The notes under the pieces are model-generated. The model was not told the DNA's origin and made no database searches. It saw only the letters and a program-made list of their open reading frames with translations. A program made the position numbers and the translations under genes. A DNA stretch of 64,000 bases from the NCBI GenBank assembly GCA_009617715.1, contig VTFK01000116.1:62001-126000 (forward strand), written 5' to 3'. Every line of letters begins with the position of its first letter. The first letter of the stretch is position 1. Origin of the DNA: Plectrocnemia conspersa. Lineage: Eukaryota; Arthropoda; Insecta; Trichoptera; Polycentropodidae. Positions 13,701-24,060 of the stretch are shown one piece after another.

Positions 13701-14872
13701 TTAGAAGAGGTCATCGAGATACTCGACCATCATCAAAGCAATTTCAATTTTGCTAGCGCACTTTCCGGCCTTAGTTCGGATTTCCTGGAGGATAGTCAGC
13801 ATCCTGCGAAGCTCATCAGTAGACATGGCTTCTGATGAGGGCTTCTCAGACTGTCGGGCTTGGGGGCGTTGTTGCGTCTTAATTGGGGTGGCTTCCGGGA
13901 CGATAGTCGGTTTTTTCACTGCTGGTTTCGTTGGCCGAAGGGCAGGAAACTGACTCTGTTCCAGAGCGAACGTTGGCTTGGGTGCGGTCAGTACGGCGGT
14001 ATGTGGCTTTGCTGCCTCTTCTTCATCTGCAGGAGATATTCTGTCCTGCGAGGACAGTCCTTGTAGTTGGCCGGGTGACTTCCGCTGCATCCAGTGCAGG
14101 TTGCTGGCGTCTCTCGGTCTTTTTTAGTGCATTCGGAAGTGGCGTGGTTTCCTGTGCATTTCACGCATCTGGGGTCTCGTTGGCAGTTCCTCGCAGCGTG
14201 GCCATACTGCTGGCATCTGAAACATTGAGTCGCGTGCGACTTATTACGCTTGTATTTTTCAAGCGTGGCCTTAGTGAAGCAAACGTACCGGATGCTTCTT
14301 ATGGACGTCACCGTCGTCTCAGCGGAAAATTGCGTCAGGTAGAGCCGCGAGGAGGTCTCTGCCTTGGTGTTCATCGCCGTTACTTTGACGACGCTTAATC
14401 CTTGCCGCTCCAAATCAGCAGCGATTTCTTCAACGGGAACCTCAGGAAGCCCCCTCAAGACAGATTTAACTGTCTTGTCTTCGTCGGCAGTGAAGGTGTG
14501 AAAGGCACGGCGGCCCTTCAAACCATCCATCAGGGTCGCTCGTAGTTCGAGCGTCGCACACTGGATGGAAACATTACCTCTTCCGGTGTAGCGGAGGGTA
14601 AAATTACCTGATTTGGTCATCGACTTGATGAGGTCGATGGTCTGGAGATGTGTGCCAACCACCTCCATGATGACAGGTGGCACTCTTGCGTGTTTACTCC
14701 CGGCAACTTCGGGGAGTTTGTCATACCTGTTATGACTTGAAGTCGGCAACAGGTTGGCGTCAGTAGAGGGTCGGGCAGTTTTCTTTGGCATCTGCCATTC
14801 TTGTTCTGCTGATGGCGATAGGTACGCTTTTAACGTACCCACCGCACGCTTGCGCGTAAGCGTCTTCTTCAT
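13701..14872 (-). pseudogene. LINE ORF1 (jockey-type Gag-like protein), frameshifted
   Basis: The first segment (14872 to 13988) reads 294 residues. It has a basic N-terminus, a PRE_C2HC-type domain around residues 125-205 with the characteristic VLRGLPEVPVEEIAADLERQ, then three zinc knuckles: C217-C220-H225-C230, C236-C239-H243-C248 and C259-C262-H266-C273. A frameshift between about 14000 and 14080 moves reading to the segment ending at 13701, which carries the Pro/Lys-rich tail (KPTFALEQSQFPAL) common in jockey ORF1 C-termini. The product would coat element RNA and assist target-primed reverse transcription. The chosen start is the first ATG after an in-frame stop near 14972. Confidence 0.85.
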
Positions 14873-15000
14873 CGCGCCGGCAATGTCTCTGGCGTCGTAG
14901 TTGTTGCAAATGGTCGCGGGTGGGGGGTCGGAGCTTTGAACGGCAGCGAGAGCAGGCGCGGATGCGTCCGTTCACCGCTGAGGTACAGAGCATTATAAAG

Positions 15001-16094
15001 TTAACGTCGGATTCAAAGCGAAGTGTTCCATTATATATTCGCTTTTTATCTGAAATGTAAAAGTTAGCAGGAACCGCGAAGTTTTATGTGACAAATTGCA
15101 TGTATTAAGATAAAATTATGGACCTTTATCAGTTTCCAATTGGGTCAATGCGCTTGATGTAAATTCAAAATAAAAAGAAGGATCGGTATGCCAACATTTT
15201 GGATTAGGCTTTAGAGACTAAAAAGTGTTTTATATATGATGCTGCAAAATGCTGACTGGAATATTTTAAAAAGATTATGTATACATAAATATTTAGAGAA
15301 AATAAATAGGATAGAAAAAGCATAAAAAGCAAATGAAGATAGACATCTTACTTGAGATGAACGATTAATATTATATAAAAAATAGTCTACCGTTTTTAGT
15401 TATAAAAAAATAAAAGGAATGGATAACAATCCTCACCAATGAATTCACTTTATAAATTTAACTTTATGTTCCTTGCAAAAAATATAACTGTAAGCCGCGT
15501 TATTTTTTTTCTAAAAACTATTACTAAATTACTGCTTTTTAAACATTTTTAACTAAAAATATTTAGTTTTGTTGGTAAACATTTAAGAAATTTTGATTTT
15601 ATAAAATTGTTTTTTTAATACATTTATTTTCATTATATAAATAACATTCTTATTATACATACTATACTTATGCTTACATTTTCAGATACAATGTGAAAAG
15701 ATAAATAAATGTATAAAATAAAACGTTGATAGTTTTAATTTAAGGATAAATAACTAAAACACCTTAAACAATTTAAGCGAAAGAAAAATATCAAAGAAGA
15801 AACAATAAATTAGGTGATAATTTGAGTTGATTTAACTGAAAAACTTTAGCCTTTAAAAAAATATGTGCTTTATCATTATATGCTACTATTCAAATTTAGG
15901 GTTGTTTTTATTGTAGTTAGTGTGGTTTCGTGAAGAATATGTATTATATTTATATTGCAAATACAATATATATGTATTTATATTGTAAATCGCACAGCTG
16001 AACGATAATTTTAATATCTAATTTTAAATATTAAATTCAAAAATAGATTAAAATAAAATTAGAACGAATGAAAAGTAATATTTAAAACCAAAAA
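15001..16094. other. AT-rich sequence, possibly body of a Helitron-like element
   Basis: No gene or repeat was recognised. If the Helitron-like 3' end at 16163 is real, its body would extend leftward into this stretch, but no 5' terminus was found. Confidence 0.4.
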
Positions 16095-16163
16095 AGTTGA
16101 GGGGACGGTATTCGCACATATGCTAGCTTTGGTACCTCACGACAGTGAGATACCGACAGCTAG
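16095..16163 (+). mobile_element. Helitron-like 3' end
   Basis: A hairpin with arms GGTACCTCAC (16131-16140) and GTGAGATACC (16145-16154) and a GACA loop is followed after five bases by CTAG (16160-16163) and then T. A 3' hairpin, CTRR terminus and a T on the host side are the Helitron signature. The same about 65 bp occurs inverted at 63156-63220. Confidence 0.6.
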
Positions 16164-16239
16164 TTTTTATAATAATTTCTGGTATAAAAATGAGTGTTTT
16201 ATAATTTTTAGTGCTTTAATAATAATATGCATTTTTAAG

Positions 16240-17165
16240 TTGATTATAATATGGTGTATTACATATGCTTTTCATAGCTTTATTTTAAATTACTTGCAAT
16301 TTCGAAAAAAATAGTGTTACTGGTTTTACTCCACACCGAGCAGCAATATGTTCAAATGGACTAAATTAATTGTTTATAGACTAAGATTTTATTTTTAAGT
16401 TTATTAGGTCTAAGTGCAACAGTTGCAAAATATGTTTAATAAATTAAATTTTGCGGTTCAGGTGTAAGCCTAAGTATTTAACGCATGTTTTACATTTTAT
16501 GTTACTGTCCGTTTCATTTTGAAGAGATGGTGACAGAGTACGATTTGTAAGAATATTTGCTTCTGTTTTTTTTAAATACTTATAAGATATTTTCTATAGC
16601 ATAAAATAGCTCATAATGAAATATGTACGATTCAGCTCTTATTTAATAATTCATTCGTTAGATTAGGAAAATCTAACTAAACATAATCTGTAATAATCGA
16701 TTGAAAATATATTTATATAATAATTACTAATTATGATCTTCCAGACACGATACAAAATTAAAAACACAAATGTTCATATAGGATTTAAGCCCAGGTCTAT
16801 CGTGCTTGTTTAAATTTGGCTAATTAGTATCATTTTAATTGTCTACCTCTCAAAATATGTATAACGAAATTCTTAAGACCGTCTGCATTTGTTAAATTGC
16901 TGTTTCATCAGCGTGCGTAAATAAATGCATAATTTTTTTTGGTAAATGTTTATGTACAAGATAAAAAAAGGGCTAAGCAAACTACCATGAGGAACTCCAG
17001 CTATACGTATATGAGGTATCGTGTGTTCATTATTCAGTGAAACAATATAGCTTCTAGTTATCAGGTATGAACATATTAAGCATTATATCTGTATATTTTA
17101 TGCATCAAACCGTCATGCTATATGGTGTCAAAAGCTTTTTCTATATCTAACATTAAAATAAATCA
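16240..17165 (-). pseudogene. Decayed jockey-clade LINE copy, RT and C-terminal part
   Basis: This aligns by eye with 11150-11990 of the large LINE, including the counterparts of the ACTCCACACTGGGC segment, the CTGAGGAACACCAGCTGG segment and the VWHDGL/AFDT region near 17110-17150, in the same order and strand. It contains many stops and indels and is much older than the copy at 10701. The open frame at 16120-16314 is on the other strand and is not a gene. Confidence 0.8.
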
Positions 17166-17439
17166 AAATTCAATTAAAATCTTCAAGATTTAATTACAAT
17201 ATTTAGTTTTAGGGTGTACCATTTATGCGTCTTTTGTACATGACATGGTTTTTACTTCTGTATTTGCTATACAATCTCAGATATTATTATTTTAAATTAT
17301 TAAATATTATTAATGCATATACGGACTTAAAGTGTTCCAATTTCGTACTATATTGGATCACCATGTATTACATGATATATTATATCCACATCGCATGTTT
17401 TGGGAGCTTTGGAAAGATGACAAATTTTTGCTTTTCCCG

Positions 17440-17640
17440 ATTGTTTACCATCGGAACATAGCTTGGGACAAATAAGTAAACAAGGTCTCTTTCCGACGGC
17501 GGGTTAAGGGTGGTTAGAAGCGTTTAGAGACAGTCAAGGGTGGAGTACGAGGGTGTACGAGAACAAAGCCGTGATATACGGGGGTACTTTCAGACCGTAT
17601 GCACCAGGTGATTCTCGGGACAATATGACAGGAGACCATT
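17440..17640. promoter_or_regulatory. GC-richer island, candidate regulatory sequence
   Basis: A short non-repetitive GC-richer segment in AT-rich flanks. No coding potential was recognised. Confidence 0.2.
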
Positions 17641-18004
17641 GAATGTTGATGCTTTTTTGTGAAAAAATATTTATCATTGTGTTGAGGGAACGATTTTTAA
17701 CATGTAGTACCTTGATGAAGATTGATCGAATTTTTTGATGTATTTTTCATCGAGATTCTCAACACTAAAATCACTTTTGTACATTGTTAAAAAATATATT
17801 ATAAACAGTTAGTATGAAAGGCCATCTGATAAAACCGCACAAAACAATTAAATTAGAAGTCATTCTAACGACTATGTCGAACAAACTAAAATGAATAAAT
17901 TAATTAAAAAAGCGAGGCCACATACAGTATATTTACAACAATGAACGAGAGACGTCGTGACCAAATAATTTCGTTAAATCACCAAGATACCGTAGGAGAT
18001 TTTT

Positions 18005-18350
18005 TTTTTTTGAAAAGAGCGTGTGATAGAAAATACATTATATCCTGCGCATATTAATATTGTTATTCAATTTTTATGTCATCTAAGCCGTTTATACTTA
18101 GGCATGAACCATTTCAGAGTTTTATCCAAGAAGCAATGCAATTGACTTAATAACATCTTAATCAGAGATTCGGCAGAAATGTTACATTTGATCACAGAGT
18201 CACAGAAACAAAGACGAGCCAAGAAAATGCATCGGCACGATAGACAACAGCAGACAAATCCCAGCTACTCCACGAAATCACAGCAGACAATAATACAACT
18301 CGACATGCCAGCAAATACTCTTTGACTACCAAGATCTGCCATTTTAATTT
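18005..18350 (+). repeat. Dispersed repeat, copy 1 (unclassified)
   Basis: Shares with 28695-29010, in the same order, a GATAGA.AATAC.TT.TA.C segment followed by TGCGCATATTA, an A.CCGTTTAT segment, and a TTGGTCACAGAGGC-like segment (TTTGATCACAGAGTC here). It is too diverged to classify; a LINE 5' region is possible. Confidence 0.5.
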
Positions 18351-19884
18351 CACCGCCTAATAGCAGAATCTACTTTTCTGTCGTGTATTTGGATGTTAAG
18401 TCACAGCTCTTGGCCTTAATACTTTAAATAATTTTGTTTGTTTCGAATGATGCTTTTTAAATGTTTAAATAAAAATTACATATAAAAATATAAATATTAT
18501 AAGTGATTAAATTTAATGTAAGGAACAAGACCGAAGACTTACTATCGTTAAAAGAAAAAATACTACGCTAAAGTGTATCGCGTTTTACAAAAAAAATAAT
18601 TTAATGCCGTAACGCAAACTCATAAGCAATAATTATTGTGACACTGCATCTAAAGTCATATTTAAGCTATACATTTAAAATTAGAGCAACGTAACACTGA
18701 AAGTCCTGTATCAGAATTAAGTGAAACAGACTGAAATCTTAAGTTAAGTGTCCGGCTTACGGAATAATTTCCGCCGGCCAATATCCAGCTGAATCGCAGG
18801 ATGATATTTAATATGCAGCATAATTAAAATAAAATATACAATTTCGCTCAGCTGTTTTTCATTTAACGATATTAACTAATATTAGTTTCACTAACAATAA
18901 AAATAAATGTGTACGATATATAAAGTGTTACTATAAAATCACGTAAAAACATTTTTTTTGTAATATAGCTTCAATAGATTTGTGGTAGAGAAGAGTTGGG
19001 TCAGCTTACGTGCGAGACGGTTCATAGAATTTTAACAACGCGCCATGGGTTACGATTAGGTATTCGGAATTTCTCGGAAAATCTAAAAAAAAGTCAGGTT
19101 CAAAATTTAAAAACAAATCTCTCGCAAAAATAAATAAATAGGTGGATTTTACAACCGTTCCAGATACATGAATTATGTAAAAGATTTTATTTATATATGA
19201 ATATTTTTTTTTATGAAAACAACATATAATTTTTTCAATCTGGGATTTATGTATTACATAAAAATAAACATAGCAAATTTTTAGCTCCATATATAAAAAC
19301 TAGACAACTTGAAAATAAAGCAATATCTCAAGTTTGTAGTGTTTAATTGGATATTTTAGAGATTTTTTTAAGCATGTATATTTTAATAAAAGGTACAGGA
19401 TGACATTTTAAAGTCAATTTCACCCAAAAGTGAAGTTAGCAAATTTTCACGATTATCAAGATTCTATGAATAGCTGAGAATCATAATCTCTAGTGACGAT
19501 ATTTTTTTATAATTAAATGATACTGATTATTATGAGCTTTATACATACACTATGTTTTATCGTTGAAGCAAACTTTAAATCAAAAAAGTTACAACCTTTA
19601 TGGTCTTAAATTACCTGCAACAATATTTAATAAGTAAGATATAAAAAATATAATAAAATTACAATCCTAATGTAAAGAAATATTTATAGAAAAATAAATA
19701 CTTAACCAAGAGCATTTATTACTTATTTAAGTTTATAATTATTAAATAAATATAGATATTTTTTAGTGGTTCGGTGATTATTGTAAAATATTTTTAAATT
19801 TGAAATTATATTTACATTTGTGATTTATATCGACAATAAATTTTATTGATATATACATTAATTATTTATGTATATTGATAAATA

Positions 19885-19935
19885 TGGCACAGTCACAAAT
19901 GAGCGCAGTCAAATGAGCGCTGCATCATAAGCGTT
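19885..19935. mobile_element. Isolated end of the long-TIR element family
   Basis: ATGGCACAGTCACAAATGAG and the following GCGC / AGTCAAATGAGCGC / ATAAGCG words match the terminal repeat of the element at 40509-44064 (best the right end). Only about 50 bp is present, with no partner end. Confidence 0.65.
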
Positions 19936-20442
19936 GTGTATAATATAAATTAACATAATAATTTAAATTCACGTTTGAGATTTTTATAAGATTCTCGAAG
20001 CAGCATATTTCATTTTTCGCAGGAAACAACGCTCAATATGTCACTGATTGAAATTTTTGATGCATTTTCCACCGCCGTGGCTTTCATCGCACAACTCAAT
20101 TTTCCCAAAGTGTGTTTTGAAATCACTTCAAGACAGGAAATGAGGCAAAATTTGAGTAGAGCGTTGAATATTTCAAAACAAGCCACGCTGCCGTTAACCA
20201 TTTTAAATATCCAAAAGAGATTCGGGCACAAAGCTCTCGCTGTGTGCTCAAAATGAAAATCTAACGCGACGCTTTGAACTTTTTGCCTTTCGTTGTTACG
20301 CGACAGAGATATCTATTATTTATGTGCTTCAAGCTGAAAAGGGAACTTTTTACTGGAGTTTTCAAACAATAAAGAGCAATAGACACTATCTTCCGACCGG
20401 AGAACTTCGTGTATATAATCATATATATTTTATAAAAGCGAG

Positions 20443-20448
20443 ACTCAC
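20443..20448 (-). other. Splice donor of the DIP exon
   Basis: On the minus strand the exon ends CCACG and is followed by GTGAGT, a consensus 5' splice site. The split codon begins with G, which fits the Val of the VPPD motif that usually opens the next DIP exon. Confidence 0.85.
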
Positions 20449-20656
20449 CGTGGACGTCAATGCACCCTAACTGCTTTTTCATGGGACTCGTGTTGATCTG
20501 GCACATGTAGCAGCCGCGATCTGCTTCTTTTAAAGGCCTTAGGCGAAGTTGCCAGGTTCGTAGGTTATCGTGCTGAACGTTAACCCTTGGGTTGTGAGTC
20601 ACTACCATTGTATGGACTGTTAGAAGAGTTCCATCTTCTGTTTTCATCCATCCAAC
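20449..20656 (-). CDS. Internal exon of a Dpr-interacting protein (DIP), C-terminal half of Ig domain 1
   Basis: This 208-nt exon codes for about 69 residues of an immunoglobulin V-type domain. It enters in phase 0 with a VGWMK-like C-strand (the conserved Trp) and ends in phase 1 inside the sequence that normally reads DV.VPPD in this family. The stretch WQLRLRPLKEADRGCYMCQ holds the D-x-G-x-Y-x-C motif with the second Ig cysteine. It is followed by INTSPMKKQLGC, typical of DIP and Lachesin-like IgLON relatives rather than Dpr proteins, and from memory closest to DIP-gamma. The acceptor is a pyrimidine-rich tract ending TTTGTTTTAG and the donor is GTGAGT. DIPs are neuronal cell-surface proteins with three Ig domains that bind Dpr partners during synapse specification. 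The first Ig cysteine, signal peptide and later Ig domains must lie in exons outside the window. The family is secure; the subgroup is tentative. Confidence 0.9.
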
Positions 20657-20690
20657 CTAAAACAAAGATAAAAAAAATACATAAATATAT
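20657..20690 (-). other. Splice acceptor of the DIP exon with polypyrimidine tract
   Basis: Read on the minus strand, this is a T-rich run (eight T, then ATC, then TTTGTTTTAG) directly before the GTTGGATGG start of the exon. It is a standard 3' splice site with no in-frame continuation needed upstream. Confidence 0.85.
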
Positions 20691-20736
20691 ATGTAAAGAA
20701 GAAATAGCATACAACTACGAATTATCATTTGTATAA

Positions 20737-20737
<1 letters not shown>

Positions 20738-20775
<38 letters not shown>
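20738..20775. repeat. (TA)n(CA)n microsatellite
   Basis: About 32 bp of TA followed by ACACACA, just upstream of the DIP exon acceptor. Confidence 0.85.
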
Positions 20776-20777
<2 letters not shown>

Positions 20778-20851
20778 ATGATAAAACACGAAGCTTATAG
20801 ACTGTAAACCTTTACCTGAAACATTCAATGAGAATATGCATTAGTTGTGTG

Positions 20852-21509
20852 TAGGGATTCCAATCCCGGGATTCCGAATCCCGGGATCCCGGGATCCCGA
20901 ACGATTTTCAATACCCGATGAGTCCCGGGATTATAAAACATAATCCCGAATTTTTCGGATTGGTTGATTTATCAAGCACAATCGAATTATTATTGATAAC
21001 ATCGTTATATTTCGTGTACAAACTTGCGCGAGTTGCACGTGTCATCTGTGAATCTTTGAGGCTGTGAGTCTAAACGTGCTTTTTCAGCAGCAGGCTGCTT
21101 AGGAACCAAAATCAGATTAAGGCTAAATGATGAAACGCTTGATGCTTTGATGTTACTTCGTGAATTGTATTCAAAATAATGTTTTCCATTAATTGTGTAT
21201 AGACACATATTTACATACATTGTCAAAAGTTCATTTTTTATCTTCTCAAATAAATATATACAACCTTCCCTTTTTTATTTTTATTATATTATTTTCTATT
21301 TTAAGCCCAAGACTAAAATTATACGTACTTTATACATTGTACGTTATAAAAAACAGATGTAAAAATATATCGTATTATTCATTTTAAATTATTTTTATCG
21401 ATCAAATAACAGAAAAATTATCCCGGGACTGGTCCCGGGATCCCGGGATCGACTAATTGCAATACCGAAATCCCGGGATCAAAATTTTGGCCCGGGATTG
21501 GAATCCCTA
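20852..21509. mobile_element. hAT-derived non-autonomous element with intact TIRs and 8-bp TSD
   Basis: The 658-bp element has perfect 19-bp inverted ends TAGGGATTCCAATCCCGGG and an exact 8-bp target duplication GTTGTGTG (20844-20851 and 21510-21517). Both are hAT hallmarks. Several ATCCCGGGAT-type palindromic words cluster inside each end, as expected for subterminal transposase-binding sites. The middle retains the C-terminal tail of a hAT transposase. It lies about 200 bp upstream of the DIP exon acceptor. Good end preservation suggests it is not very old. Confidence 0.9.
21060..21179 (+). pseudogene. C-terminal remnant of hAT transposase
   Basis: About 39 codons read ESKRAFSAAG, then LGTKIRLRLNDETLDAL and LLRELYSK before a stop at 21177-21179. 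This matches the end of the hAT dimerisation domain (typically SERVFSAAG, then a short Arg-rich and LxxLLFLR-like helix). An in-frame TGA at 21057-21059 closes it upstream. It shows the element arose by internal deletion of an autonomous hAT. The opposite-strand frame at 21005-21226 is a shadow. Confidence 0.8.
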
Positions 21510-21517
21510 GTTGTGTG

Positions 21518-23570
21518 GATGAAGCCTTATATATTTTTATTATAATATATGTTTATATAAGTAGCAACAATAAAACATATTAAGTATGATTATTTTCGTT
21601 AGAGGTTCTAATTCGGTATACGTTTTTATTTGAGTTGTTATAACATGGATAATTTGACGTTAAGCGTGTCGAGGCAGAATTTAATAGCAACTGCTAAATT
21701 AGACGTTGACAAAAACATGTATATACTAATTTATTTTACATATATATTCATATATAATACTACATAAAAATTAAACTAATAAAGTATTATGATATTTTAT
21801 TAATTTTTTTTACAAAGGTATTGTTTTAATTTAATAAAAAAATATTTATATTTTTAGTGTTTTATTTTAGTTCAAAATTTGTTATAAAGTGCAGTATTTT
21901 GAAAAGTCGACATGTCATGCAAGTCGAAGAGTCCACTGGCGTGTTTAGTTGTATTATTGTCGGCTGTGATTTCGTAGCGTTGGAATGCAGGTGTCCTGGC
22001 TCGTCTTTATCGGTCTCTCCCCGTCTTCGCCTATGTGACCAAATGTCACATGTTTCATATTAATGGTTCGAGATAGCTTTGGAGAAACGCAGATGAGTAT
22101 GTTTGCGGGAAAATTGCATCGCTCCTCTGACACACTCAAGACATGTGTTTACGCCTTAAAAGATAAACGGTCCAGATGGCCACTCAGGCGATTGCTAACA
22201 CAAAGGTAGAAAAAAATAGTATTATGCGCAGGGAACGCGCATCTTTTCCAAACAAAGAGTAGTTTTTTAAATGTACTTATGGATAATTAACGGTACTACT
22301 GGTATCGGGCAAAAATCGAGCTTAGATATTAACAGTATTACAAAATCAAATACCGGTAGCGTAAAAAATAATAATCAAAACTACACACTTTAATTGTTAA
22401 AATAGCTATATTTATGGCTTAGAACTACGAAAACGATCATGCCAATATTGTTTATAAGAAAAGCGCAGAATAAAAATATGCTATATGTAGGGAATTAACC
22501 TAAGTAGAGTTATCAGCGTAGGATATCAAAGTAGTATAATAATATATTGCAGTATTTACGTATTTTTTAAATTCTGTTAATTTTTAACATGAGTAGAAAT
22601 AATTAAATATACTAGAGATAAATCTTTCGAAAAAAAATATTATCAAGATTGTATAAAATAAATATGCAATAATAAAAAATAAAAAATTAGGAATAAATCA
22701 CATTTTGATCACATAAATATAACAATCATCAATCACATAAATCTGATTTTAGAAAAAAACAGTGACAAAAAGTGATAAGTAATATAAAAACAGGGCTGTC
22801 CCAAGAATATTATGTGCGCCGGGCTTTAAAAAAAAATGTTATCTGAATCCCAGATGACAGTTTTTTGCTAATTAATTAATTTGCTTGTGCGGGAGCTAAA
22901 AATGTTCATTTGTGAATTTTATTAAAAGAATACTAATTTTCGCGGGCTAAAAAAGATCATCACGGAAATTTGAGAATAATTAATTGTTCAGAAAGCTTTA
23001 AAAAAACTTTTTTTGAAAATTTTCGTTTAAGAAGGACAAAAAAGGGAATAAAGAGAACAATGAAGGAAAAAACATTTGAGAAAGATAATTCTTAAATGAG
23101 TACGTCTGATTACCTTAGCTTTTATGAACTTCCGACACCATGTTAAATAAAATCAAACGGCGCCCCTTTTTGCAGTAATTGGCGTTTGAAAAATTTGCCG
23201 TCTGCATTTAAAAAATATTTTTATTCGACAATGCAATGAATGAACCAAAGTAAAGGTTTTAGTACTAGTAGAACAATAAAGGATCAGCGTATAAAATATT
23301 TTTAAAAGTACCTGAATGCAAGGAAGATGCTTTAATCGCCACATATTGTGATGATCAGTGTTAAATTATTATAACATTCACTGATTACGATACAAATTGA
23401 AAAACGCTGATGTTCATTTGTGACTTAAACCCAAAACGACAAAACCAGTAGTGAGTATCAATTTTTTTTATAGAAATTCGACTACATATTACAATTTTAT
23501 ATATTTTTTAGTTAACAGTTCAAAAATATGTTCTATAATAACAACACAGCTAAGTTGATGAAATTCTCTC
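21518..23570. other. AT-rich intronic sequence, nothing firm
   Basis: No gene was recognised. A CAGGGCTGTCCCA-like word at about 22792 followed by GCGCCGGGC resembles a hAT terminus, but no inverted partner was found. Confidence 0.45.
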
Positions 23571-24060
23571 TGCAGTGCTTTCGTTTTGAGTTTTGGTCCT
23601 AGGTGTGAAAGACTCCCCGCTGCCGCGCGAAGAAGCAAAAGCTCTGGAGGCTGGCATTGTTACAAACGCTTTGTTCTGGCAAAACTACCCTCAGCGCGCG
23701 CCAATAAAACCGAATCCAGGTGGGTATGTATGAGTGTAGAGGGGTTTCTCCATGTCGTTAACCACCGCACACCTCCACCAGCCACCGGCCAACTTCCACT
23801 TTGCATCAAACGTTCTGACACAGTTCAGGCTCAGACAGCCTTGGGGCGGGGGTGTAAAACCACCGTCCGTAATCCAACCATTGACTCAATTTACAAGTCT
23901 TTACGTACATATGTATGCATGTATGCGTTGCAAACAGGAGTGGATTGCCGCATTTGAATAGATTTGATTTAAGGACCGGAATCGTGGAGCGTTCGTTACT
24001 CGTACGGCTGAGTCTGCGATATCTTGCGAGAGAGCCTTATAGATATGTTTCGGTGTTGAG
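23570..24060. promoter_or_regulatory. GC-richer island, candidate regulatory sequence
   Basis: About 490 bp of clearly GC-richer, non-repetitive sequence with several overlapping plus-strand open frames (23586-23957 and others) that lack any recognisable domain. It could be conserved non-coding DNA or an unannotated exon; the first is preferred. Confidence 0.3.

Larger units (their letters stand above)
10701..15000 (-). mobile_element. Near full-length jockey-clade non-LTR retrotransposon, inactive
   Basis: The element reads on the minus strand. It has a GC-richer 5' region ending near 15000, ORF1 (nucleic-acid-binding protein with three zinc knuckles), ORF2 (endonuclease plus reverse transcriptase), a 3' UTR of about 380 bp, and a terminal poly(A), seen as 15 T at 10701-10715 on the plus strand. 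Length (about 4.3 kb), order and motifs match the jockey clade. Both ORFs are broken, mostly by small indels in A/T runs. The 5' boundary is set by the drop in GC content and by loss of frame; no clear target duplication was found. Confidence 0.9.
17640..20448. other. Intronic sequence next to the DIP exon
   Basis: Apart from the repeat at 18005-18350 and the fragment at 19885-19935, nothing was recognised. The last 450 bp before the exon (about 19990-20448) is less AT-rich, with overlapping open frames on both strands. This may reflect conserved exon-proximal sequence rather than a gene. A GC-richer patch lies near 18750-18800. Confidence 0.4.

Noticed and set aside
13750..14398. Plus-strand frames opposite LINE ORF1
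   Set aside because: Shadows of the GC-richer ORF1 on the minus strand.
21005..21226. Minus-strand 73-codon frame inside the hAT element
   Set aside because: The real remnant is the plus-strand transposase tail at 21060-21179.
22790..23170. hAT-like end CAGGGCTGTCCCA with GCGCC words
   Set aside because: No inverted partner end or target duplication could be found.
23586..23957. 123-codon plus-strand frame in a GC-richer island
   Set aside because: No recognisable domain, overlapping frames of similar length in two other phases, no clear splice sites; treated as composition effect.
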